Shown piece after piece: positions 11,401-23,400 of a DNA stretch of 64,000 nt. Under the pieces are notes generated by a model. It made no database searches. It was given only the letters and a program-made list of their open reading frames with translations, and was not told where the DNA came from. Source of the stretch: Ochotona curzoniae (lineage: Eukaryota > Chordata > Mammalia > Lagomorpha > Ochotonidae); assembly GCF_017591425.1 (NCBI RefSeq), contig NW_024466512.1, forward strand, positions 13,643,001 through 13,707,000, given 5' to 3'. The translations under genes and the position numbers were made by a program. How positions within the stretch are numbered: the first letter of the stretch is position 1; every line of letters begins with the position of its first letter.

Positions 11401-14400
11401 AACCAGCAGATGGAAATATTCTGTCTCTCCTCCTCTCCTTATATCTGATTTTCCAAAAAAATAAATACATTTTAAATAAATCAACTCAAGATTCAAAGAA
11501 TCAACAAGTGTACTACTAATGATTACCCTGTCAACTAGAGGAAAAGTGGCCTGGCTGGTACTTTGTCATAAAATATTCAGTCCTTGGGGCCAGTGTTCTA
11601 TTACAGCAGGTCAAGATATCACGAGCAGCACCACATCCCACAGGGGTGTCAGTTAGGGTCTGAATGCCCCAGTTCCCATCCAGCCCCTTCCAGCACACCA
11701 GGGAAGGCAGCAGAAGATGGTATCCATGTGATAGATGCAAAGTTCCTGGCTCCTGGCTTCAGCCTGGTCCATCCCTGGCCATTGTGGCCATTGGGATGTG
11801 AGCTAGCAGATGGAAGACTTCCCTGTCTCCTCCTCTGTTTCTCTCCCTTTTGGTAACTCTGCCTTTCGAACAAATCTTTAAATAGAAAAAAAAATTCAAT
11901 CCTTTTACTTGAAGGCCAGGAAGCATGAGAAAAGCAGTTGAAGATAAAAAGAAGGGAGAGAAAACCGCTAAACAACAACAATAGAAACTTTCCAAGGAAG
12001 GGAAATCTTGGACAGTGTGGAGATCCATGATAAAGCTGTCACTGAAGACTCGGTGACAGCAGCCAGGACAGGCTAAGGGCAGGACCTCAGGCACACCCAA
12101 AGCATCAGGTGCTGATGGCTGGGGACGAACCAGCAAAGCACTGGGAAAGCATCTTCCCCACATTTCCGTTGGTTAGCCCCTGAAGACTTAGGGACATGTT
12201 TCCTACGCAAAGGGGAACAGCAGCCACCCACACCTTAGTTCTCCCTAAAGCTGCAGCTCCTCATGCATATTCCTGTCAATTGCGATACTCAGTCAGATAA
12301 ACTTGGGAAATAAGTCTAGTCTCCAGCTGTCCCCTAGAATCCCTTTGTAGAAATGCATATTGGCTTTAGCCTACTTAAAGAGTTGAAAGTTCTTGCTGGT
12401 CAGGATGTGGAGGAAAAGGCACCCTATTCCATTGTTGGCAGGCATGCGGACTTGTGCAGCCACTATGAAAGTCATTATGCACAGTGCTCAGACAACTCAA
12501 AATTGATCACTATGATCCAGCTATCCCACGTCTGGGAATACATCCAAAGGAAGTGAACTGTGCATGAGAAAGCAACCTGCATCCCTGTATTTAGCAGGAC
12601 AATCCACAACAGCAAGGACATGGAAACAACCCAGACGCCTGTCAAAAAAGGAGTGGATAAAGATACTGTGGCACGGGCCCAGCAGCATGGCCTAGCAGCT
12701 AAAGTTCTCGCCTTGAACACTCCGGGATCCCATATGGGCGCCAGTTCTAATCCCGGCAGCTCCACTTCCCATACAGCTCCCTGCTTGTGGCCTGGGAAAG
12801 CAGTCAAGGACAGCCCAAAGCTTTGGGATCCTGCACCCGTGTTGGATACCCGGAAGTTCCTGGATCCTGGCTTCGGGTCAGCATAGCATCGGCCGTTGTG
12901 CTCACTTGGGGAGTGAATCATCGGACAGAAGATCTTCCTCTCTGTCTCTCCTCCTCTCTGTATATCTGACTTTCCAATAAATAAATAAAAATCTTTAAAA
13001 AAAAAAGATACTGTGGCACATCTACTCTATGGTATACTACACAACCATCAAAGAATGAAATTCTACATTTGCAACAAAGTGTTTCCAACCAGAAACTATT
13101 ATGCAGTGAAATAAGCCAGTCCTCAAAGGACAGACATCATATGTTCCCTCTGATATAAGGCAACCTTTATGTAAAATATCAAACAAGTAGATATACAGGT
13201 AAACAAGTATGCGCATAGATCCTCATAGGTGAAGTGTATAATGGAGACCAGCATACTGAGAAGCTAAGTTACTCTGCAGTAGGCATCTCTAATCCCAAAA
13301 AAGGGACTTTCAGTAAAACTGTCAAATATACCTTGACAATTTGATACTAGATTTTCTATCATTGCCTATACCGACAAAGCCATGATACACTTAAATAGCA
13401 AACTGTTGAACTTTTGCCTGTTGCTGAAGGATTATATTATTGTAATAATATGGGAGAAAGTGGTGGATGGGGGAGAAACAGAAAGGAGGAAGGGGAGGGG
13501 GAGGTGGTACTCCCTATATATATAGAACTGTATCATAAAAAATAATAACAATAAAAATACATAAAAAGTTGAAGACTAAAGAGAAAGAGATCCAAGATTT
13601 TTTAAAATTTCCACCTCCAATCCTAAGCTTCTGTTTATCAAATGTATTTGGAGGGATAATATCAGTTAAAACAAATTTTGAGGACTGTCCAAAGCATATT
13701 AGTAAGCAGAACTAAGCAACTACCAGGTTGTCCTTCAGTAGTTAAAAAAAGCAACTCACTCATTAGGACCCTGACACATGATAACAAGTTGAACTCTTTT
13801 TGCAATAGGTTTTTAAAACTAAAAACTGGGACTCAACATTTAATATCACTTCCCTGATTTACAAGTTTGCTTCTACAAAAAAGTAGTGGCTAAGCTACTG
13901 CTCAGGATTAGCCCATCAGCACCAGTCCTCAGTGTCCCATCAACAGGGGATGTTGTTGACGAAAGATAGGATGACCGATCTTTCTAGGCCTCAGCGTCCC
14001 TGTTTACACAATGAAGATATTCAGAGAGTCATCACTGTAAAATTCTTGGTCCCCAAGCAGGGCTTGCTGGATATGCCAAGAAGAAGCGTCCTGGTCACTC
14101 CATCCAGGCAACTGTTAGGAAGTGTAGACAACAACCTTGAAGGTGAAAATCACGTGTCCTTCTGTAACAAAGAACACAGGCTATCATAAAGTGATACATT
14201 TCTCAGGATGATGGTCTTTAAACCAAAAAAAAGATGTGCTTAATTTTATTCTAATGGCAGATTTACACAGAGGAGGAAAGACAGAGAGAAAGAGAGATCT
14301 TCCATCCACTGAATCACTCTCCAAGTGGCTGTAACTGCTGGAGCTGGGCTTATTTGAAGCCAGGAGTCAGGAGCTTCTTTCCAGGTCTCCCATGTGGGTG

Positions 14401-17400
14401 CAGGAGCCCAAGTACTTGGGCCATCCTCCACTGTTTTCCCAAGTTATAAGCAGGGAGCTGGATTGGAAGTGGAGCATCCGGGACATGAATCAGTGCCCAT
14501 TTGGGATGCCAACACCAAAGCACTGGCCCTTGGACAATGTCCTTTTCCTATAAGGTCTTTCACTGCTGTGTAAATATCCATCCAGACCCATGCGCATTAC
14601 CTATGTGAGAACTGAGGTTCTGGGGACTGAAGCAACCAAGCTGAATCTTACAGCTGCGTTGCTATAGTAAGTCTTTGGTCTCTGACCTGGAAGCATCGTG
14701 ACTTCTCCAAGCATTCACAAAACTGTGGTGAGATTCCTTAACTTGAAAGTATGAAAGATTCTTAGGCCCTTTTTTTTTTTTTTTTTTTTTACAAATAGTA
14801 CTAACAGGGTTTTTTTTTGAGAAAAGTATATATTGTAAAGCAAGCAATATGCTTGCACTTTTTTTGCATTTACCTATTTATAAAAGGCAAAGCGCTAGAG
14901 ATCTTTGTTCTGCTGATTCACTCCCCAAATGGCCACAACGGCCAGGCTGGTTCAGGTTGAAGCTAGAAGCCTAGAACTTCCACTGCTTTCCTAAGCACAT
15001 TAGCAGGGAGTCGGATTGGAAGTAGAGCTGCAGCCATTTGAATCAGGTTCTAATAAGGGAGACTGGCATTGCAACTAGCAGTTTAACCTACTAAGCCATA
15101 GTGACAGACCCACAAGTAATATGCTTAATAACAATGCATGGTGGCCAGGATACATTTATCCAGAGGTTCAATTTTAACTGCTTATACCAAAAGGAATAAA
15201 ATCTTAAAACAAAAAATATTATTAAATTCTGAAAATCTCATTATTTTTTAACTATGTAAAATGATAATCCGTAATTTTCACACACCCACATTATCGGAAA
15301 CAGGCTACGGGCTGGTATCAGCTTACAGGGCTCCGGACGTGTACTAAAACACATTAGCAAGTCTGGACATACCAGTTCCTTCGCTTCTTCCAGCTGTTTC
15401 TCCACATTTGCAACCATCTGTTTCTTCTCATCTGAAATAAACAAGAGTACCAGTAAGCTCCTAAGGACACAAGCAAATTTAATATTTAAATGTTCTATTT
15501 TTATGTACTTTTCTCATTCTGGTCAATCACATTAGTGAATACAAGGCAAATGAGCGCATCATCCCTCGGTGAGTTAGAAATCAAGCCACTGGTTTTAGCA
15601 CATCAAGGATGTAATTCCACAGAACATTAGTCGTTAGAGACATCACACATGTTTAAGACCTACTTAAATAATTTTGTCTTTTAAAGAAAAATCATGCCAA
15701 CACGGGTTGGATATGTTGGGGGGGTTGGGTGGAGGTAGACACCTGTCACTAGGAGAAAAGCCAGAGGGCACAGCATCCTCATCATTAGCTCGAGCTTAGC
15801 TTAGGCTAGCTCTAAAGCGCCAGTCGCCTTGCAGTGGTCAAAGTGAAGGCGGCTTTTGGAAAGAAAGACAGGGAGCAGTCAGTTAATTTCCAGTCTAAAT
15901 AACTGAAAGTCTTCCTTTCACTCTATCACAGTTTGGTTTCATTCATTTAAAGATTTTTTAAATTTTTATTCAACATTTTGTTTATGTCACATGAAACACA
16001 CTTAATGCAACTTACTAATAAAATAAATTGGGAAAGTCGCGAAGCTTGCAGTAGGCACAACCCTTTATAGTTGTCAATGCTTCAGAAAGCTAGTTAATCT
16101 TAAATAAATTGGGAAAGTCGCAAAGCTTGCAGTAGGCACAACCCTTTTTAGTTGTCAATGCTTCAGAAAGCTAGTTAATCTTAAATGAGGAATATTTTGG
16201 AGAAACTATCTTACTAGAATACAATTATACTCTGCTTATCCCAATTCCTCCGATTCATTACTCTGAAATTGGGAGAGATTGCATGCCACCTAAAATGTTT
16301 TGTGTATTCTGCTTTTCCTGAAGAAAAATACACATTTGGAGTTTGAACTCAGCAAGAGTTCTTCTCTTACAAAAAGCTAAATCTATATATAACTAGATTA
16401 GAAATTTAATACATTCCTAAATTTATTTGCTTCTATAGCAATGCAGCCCTTCAAATATCCCCACACAGAGTAGAACAGCACTGTATTTTTTTTAATGTTT
16501 ATTTTTATTGGAAAGTCAGATATACAGAGAGGAGAGACGGTAAGATCTTTCACCCAATGATTCACTTCCCAAGTGGCTGCAATGGGCAGAGCTGAGCCAA
16601 TTTAAAACCTGGAGCCAGGAGCTTCTTCCAGCTCTCCACATGGATGCAGGGTCCCAAAGTTTTGGGCCGCCCTTTACTGCTTCCCCGGGCCACAAACAGG
16701 GAGCTGGATGGGAAGTGGAGTAGTGTGTACTTGAACTGGTGCCCATATGGGATCCTGGTGCATGTAAGGCGAGAACTTTAGCTATTAGGCTACTGCGATG
16801 GGCCCAGTGCTGTGTTTCTTAAATAATACAGAAACCAACATAAAACAAAGCCATCCTGGATTAGAAGTGAGATTGTATTTACACATCAGAGGGAAGACCT
16901 TGTTCCTAGGGTATTCAATTGCTTAGGAAGTCCATGTCTTGGAAAGATTAATCTGAATCAGTTTTCCTCATTGACATAACAAAGCAATGCAAGATGCCTC
17001 CTTTGATCTGGATTGCCTTTGCTACTGCTGCCTCTCTCTTTTCACCCACATTAATATCTTGAAAGCAAAGGTTTCCCTTCCTCCTTTCTCTACCCACTCC
17101 GTATAATCTAACTCCTGCCCCCCACCCTTCCACAAACATGAGAGTTGCTGAGATGGATAACCATTCCTTTACCCGTCTTCATTGGCACTCTCTGGTCCTG
17201 CTTTTACTGGGTCCGGTGTCACCTATTATGTAATCTCTTCATGTCCTGGCCGCCATGACAGCCTGATCTTGGGATTTTCCTAAAGACTCACTTAGGTCTC
17301 GGTGTCCTCTGCTTGCATCCTCTTTTTCAGCGGATCTTTAAAATGCTAGTGTTTCTTGGAGTTCAATCATTAAATTTCTTCTCTTACAACTACACGTTCA

Positions 17401-20400
17401 TGGGCAATTTCACCCAACCATTCTCATTTTATGCTTTTTTCATTCTAATCTTTTACCTCTGATTGCAATAGTAACTTTTTTTAACTAAATATTTATTTTT
17501 ACTGAACAGGCAGATTTGCAGAGAGAAGGAGAGACAGAAAGATCTTCCATCCACTGGTTCACTCCCCACGTGGACAGTCAGAGCTGAGCTGACCCAAAGC
17601 CAGGAGCCAAGCACTTCCTCCGGGTCTCCCAAGGCAACCATCCCAACACAATCCACTCCACTTTCTATTACACCTCTCAGACCAAGTCTTAATAAGGTAA
17701 TATGAATCATTTAAAGAAAAAAATCTTTAATTTTAAATTCTGACCTATGCACAAAATTCATTATTATGGTTAAATTTAGTGCAAGCTATAAAACTGTTAA
17801 CACTGAAATTTTCAACAGAAACCTGCCTTAATAATGAACACTTTGACGAACGTGGAGGAGTAATGAATGCAAAACTCTAGGAACATTTTAAAAATCAAGA
17901 ATTGTGGGAAGTTAAAAGACAAAATGAAAACTAAGACGAACGAACAGGTGGAAGAGTCTCTACAAGATGGGGATGACAATGATGTACAGATTCTGACCAA
18001 AGCATCACATATTTTACATTCAGTTTTCAGTAGCTACAAGCAAAAGGTGTTACCACTGTTTGAACAGCCGCTCCCATTAGTTGTCAACCTAATTTGTCCA
18101 CACTGGCCATTGCCTGGCAGTGGGGATTGTGCCTCTTTGATGACATCATTGAGCATGGGAGTCCAGCCTCATTTAAATATGCAGAGCACTTCCTAAGCCC
18201 AGTGCTCTAGGATGTGGGTGACAGCAGCCTGGAAGTCTGGCATGCTGCTGCGTACAGCCTGGAAGTCATGGCACAGTTCGGGGAAGGTTAACTGCTGCCT
18301 TTTTATACAGAAACCCTTCCACTGCTTCTAAGAGTGACTCTGTCTGCAGATTCTAAGACCAAAGAAAATGTCAGTGCTACTGAGAATTGCGTCTCCACCA
18401 GGGGGGAAATCATGAAGTACAAACCCGATTGTGTGACTGGGAGGAAGTGTTACCGCACTGGCTGTCTTGGCTGCCACTGCATAAAGACCAAGAAGAAGCT
18501 GTTCAGACTTTCAATCACCTGTGCGACTCGATCGAAAGTAATTACCCTGTCAACGTTCTTGGCCCAAACAACACCACCAATCTGCCCAAGATATTCAGTG
18601 TAATTGCAGAGGGAGAAATGCAAGACGCAATTAAACGTGAAGATCCGTGTGCCAAGGACCTCAGCTACCGTGGCTTGTAAGGTCCAGACTTCTGGAGGAC
18701 TGCAGGCTAAGTGCATCCAGCTCAGCCCGGAGCAGCAGGCTGCCAGCCAGGAGCTCCTGCAACTGGCCTGAAGGGCTTGGCAACACCCACCACGAAACTA
18801 ACTCCAAATAAAGGTTGACCCCTTTTTTTTTTAAGATTTATTTTTATTATTTTGTTATTGGAAAGGCGGATGTACAGAGAGGAGAGACAGAGAGGAAGAT
18901 CTTCCATCTGATGATTCACTCCCCAAGTGAGCACAACGGGTCGATACTACGCCAATCCGAAGCCAGGAGCCTCTTCCGGTTCTCCCACGCGGGTGCAGGG
19001 TCCCAAAGCTTTGGGCCGTCCTCGACTGCCTTCCCAGGCCACAGGCAGGGAGCTGGAAGGGAAGCGGGGCTGCCGGGATTAGAACCGGTGCCCATATGGG
19101 ATCCCGGGCGTGCAAGGTGAGGACCTTTAACCACTTGCGCCACCGCACCGGGCCCAAGGTTGACCCTTTTAATTCAGGTTTCTTTGTTTTGCTTTTGAGC
19201 AAAGGAGGGCGGTAGAGGTGTGTAGGCCATTCTCCCAGGGAGCCGCAGCAGGTGGAGCAGCGCTGTGTTGCCCAGCGGGCCCGCAGATTTTTCCCGCACC
19301 ACTCATGAGTTCCCTGTCAGCCCTGCAGCAGCGGACTGTTTTTCTATCGGTGTAACCTACTCGAGTGAAGGGAAAGGGAAAGAAAATTTCTCTTGTTAAT
19401 CATAAGGATTTCTAAGAAAAAAACAGCTTTAAGATTAGTTGCTCGGTGCAGATGTGTGTTGAAACCAATTGCTCTACAACCAGTGTTCATTCCAATCATT
19501 GGAGAATGAGTTCGTTGGCAGGGTAGGAAGAGACCTATCCAGCAGAGCAGTGGACCCAAAAGTTGAAAAACCTAGTGGCAAACAGCAAGCATGAGGATGT
19601 CCTACTTGATGCCACTTTTCAGTTCTTTTTCCCAAAAGACTAAGCCTGGTGACTCGGCATGGAGGCCATTGAGCTTCCAGCCCTTGAATGTGAACTGTCA
19701 TTGGCATGTCTGGCAGTACTCTCACTCACGCCTCAATAAAAAAGGTGAAACACACACACACAAAAATCTGTAAAATTCAGTACTGTCGGGCCTAGCGCGG
19801 TAGCCCAGCAGCTAAGGTTCTTGCCTTGCATGGGCTAGGATCCCATATACGTGCCAGTTTTAATCCCGATGGCTCTGCTTCCCATCCACCTCCTTGCTTG
19901 GGTCCTGGGAAAGTAGTCAAAGATGGCCCAAATCCTTGGGACCCTGCATCCATGTGGGAGACCCAGAAGAAGCTCCTGGCTCCTGGCTTCAGATCAGCTC
20001 AGCTCTGGCCATTGAGGCCATTTGGGATCCTGCACCTGCGTGGGAGACCTGGAAGAGGCTCCTGGCTTCGGATCAGCATAGCATTGGCCATTGTGGTCAC
20101 TTGGGGAGTGAATCATTGGACTGAAGATCTTCCTCTCTGTCTCTCCTCTATGTATATCCGCCTTTCAAAAAAAAAAATAAATAAATCTTAAAAAAAAAAG
20201 TAGTCCTATGGCCCCGAACAGTTCCCTGACCATGTTTTCCTTATATAAGTCAAATAAGGATTTCTAGTTTTTATCATCTTCTGCTTTGACTTATGCTACG
20301 ATATGATATACTTTTCTGTTTGCAGTTGATATTCTTTAAAATGTGTACAAATTTTTCAACCAACATTTGTTTTCCCTGGAATTGTTTTGGTTGGATTTAA

Positions 20401-23400
20401 AAAAATTTTTGGATTTGAAATTTTCATTGCAAACTGTAATTCCTATAGAGCCACACATAGCTTCTGAACTCGAATTTGATGATGAGTAACGGCTGGCGTT
20501 ACTTAAAATTTCAGTGGAACCTGTTAGTGTTTTCATGTGTTAGCCTCACAACAGTACATGCCTTGCTATCGTTTTTCTTAACTATCTTTTTTTCCTAAGG
20601 GATATTGTAACTTTTTACAACGCAGTCTTTTGCCATTTCTGCCTGTCCAAATCCCACCCCTACCCTTTCAGGTAGTCTTCTGAGCTTCCGTCTGCTCTCC
20701 CCTGAATTCCTGGAGCGTCTTGCTCTGCTGCAGCGGCCCAAACACAAACAGAAGCGAGTCGACTGCCATTCCCCCTTTGGCCTCATCTCCACTCCCTGAA
20801 GATAAGTACCCCGACACTTCTTTGTCTCAGGCACACATTTAGCAAAGAGAGCTGAACATGGTAGACTTACTAAGTAAGCACTTACTGAATAAAAGAACCA
20901 CACTTCAAACTCCACAAAAAAAAAAAAAGTAAAACTGATGCCAATGAGGACAAATAAATCCTGTTACTTGAAATGATAAGTTGCTGTTTCTGAAAAGCCT
21001 GCAAATTGGGAGGTCATTTTCTCACAGAATTTGTTTCCTGGTGGCACTTTCATAATCATGTCACCGAGACACCTCTGATGCACTCCCTACAGCTCAGCTC
21101 ACATCAGGAAAGATTTAAAAGGTGACAAATCTGAGGGATCATCCAGCCAGCACGACGACTCCCCTTTGAACGGCTCCTTCCCTGTTCACTAACAGCTGTT
21201 ATTACTCAGCAGGAAGCTCTTTATCTATGCTACCAAAGACAGTCCTCAAACAACACCCAGGTACAGACACACACACACGTATGTGTGGGTATGCAAACAC
21301 ATTCATGTGTAAACATGAATAGAACTCCATAAATGCTTAATTTTTTATGAGATGTAACTGGGTCACTGTTATCAGCTGTTTTTTCCACGTGCTCAACTGG
21401 AAAACTTGGATCTTGCCTAGCAGCTCTTACACTGACGTGACGTAGACTGCTTCCTAATTCAGAGCAAACCCCAGGATTACAACCAGAATTACACCTTCAG
21501 ATCCAACTTTCCAGACCTACAGGAATAAGCAACATAAGTCGTATATGCAATATCAAAGTTCCTGGGAGTCTAGTTACAAAAGCAAGCGAATGAGGTTATT
21601 TCTAATGACATTTTAATGTTGATAAGTTTTTAATGGAATATATCAGAAATATTTCCCTATGGCCATAACCACATTTCAAGTGCTCAGCAGCTGACTGTAG
21701 ATATTACAGCTCTAGAGCAAACCACAAGATTCACAAATAAAAGCAATCTCTTGTGAATTCTCTCACTACAACAAATTTGCAATGCTAAGACATAATCATG
21801 GAATCACACTCATGGCTTCCCCATCCCCGGCCATGGCTGGCCAGTCCCCTCAATCTTCAGGGCTTGTCGCGCACTAACAATCAAGCATTTCCTTCCAGAA
21901 AGAACCCCTATCTTGCCCTCACCATTTTCATTATCGAGTCATTCCTTGACTGTCTCTGAGCTCAAAGTCCAATTCCGACTTTATATCCCAAAGTCCTTTA
22001 TCACTTATCTCCCTCCAAATGTGGGTGATCAAGAAAACTTCACCCAATTCTAGCAACAAAAAGGAAGCAAGACCTCATGCCTCAGATTCCTTCTATAGTC
22101 CAAAAGGCGTTAGCAGCCTGAAGGCTAGGTTGTGGCCAGCACTAGCAGCAGCAACAGTAACACAGGAGCTAGCCAACCACACTTTCTCTGCACAAGAGCT
22201 GCGCCCATGTGACTCACCTTAGTGACACTGGACTTTCACCACATCGTAAGGTTCAAACTATTGGTCTTCACCCCATTTCACGGATGGAGGTCTAGCACTC
22301 TGCCTGGATCACACATGTAGTAAACAGTAGAACTGGGATTCTCAACAGCTTTGAGAGTGGGCCTGCGTCTTAGCCGCTTCCCTGTGATCTCTCGGCACAT
22401 TTTCAACTATAATCACCAAGAAGCATGATGCACATTAGACTATTTTCTCTCTGTAGGGTGAAACAGCAGAGTAATTTGGGTGGAGACCCCTGACAGGGAA
22501 GCTTGCCTAATGTATCTGAACATCACCTGTGAAAAGCTCCTCTCGCTTAGGAATGCAACCCCATCACAAGAAACAGAATTAATAATCAGGTATTAATTCT
22601 GGCTTCTGCTTATGAACATTTCAAGTTTCCCACAGAAAAAAAAAAATCAGTAAAACAAATTTTCAAATACGGCACTAGCAACATATTAGTTAGGGTCTTA
22701 TCCATCTCAACAGCCCAAGGACTACAATTTGTTACGATTCAAGCACTTTAGGAACAGTTTTTTATTTTATTTAATAACAAAGAAATCACTCTCTTTGTAA
22801 AATAAAACTTTTAAGCGTTCAGATTTTCCTATTCTCTTTGGAAAAAACACTAAGACATCATACATGCACAGAAGAAAAGTAAGCATTTTAGCTGATCTTA
22901 CCCATCATGCAGCAATTTAAATCAATTAATATACTGGAAGAAATGAATTATTTTGGCTCAAAAGTTTTATCCAACTTTTAACCTCCCTAATTCAGGCACA
23001 TTACGGTTCACCATTTCTCGAGCAAGTTTGGACAAGCACCACAAGGGCTAACGGTGCCTGGAGAGAATGTGGCTATAGGAACTTGTAATCACATTGTTTT
23101 TGTCAAGGTTGTGCATATTATTTTTCTCTCATTCTACAGAGAAGCACCAGAAATTCTTAGCTACAAGGATATACTTTTTGCCTTTCCCTATTATTTCATC
23201 TTGATATCATTATTATCTTTCAATTATTTGAGTCAGATAACCTTTTCCCAATGTAAGCAATTCAGTTGGCTAAGGACGGTATTAACAACTTGGGTCTTAA
23301 GGCGAGGCAGAGCTTTCTTTTTAAGGAATTTTAATTCAAATGTTTCCTTCTGTGTTGTAAGAATTGTCACATGAAAACATAAAGCCAGGAAAAGCTTAAC

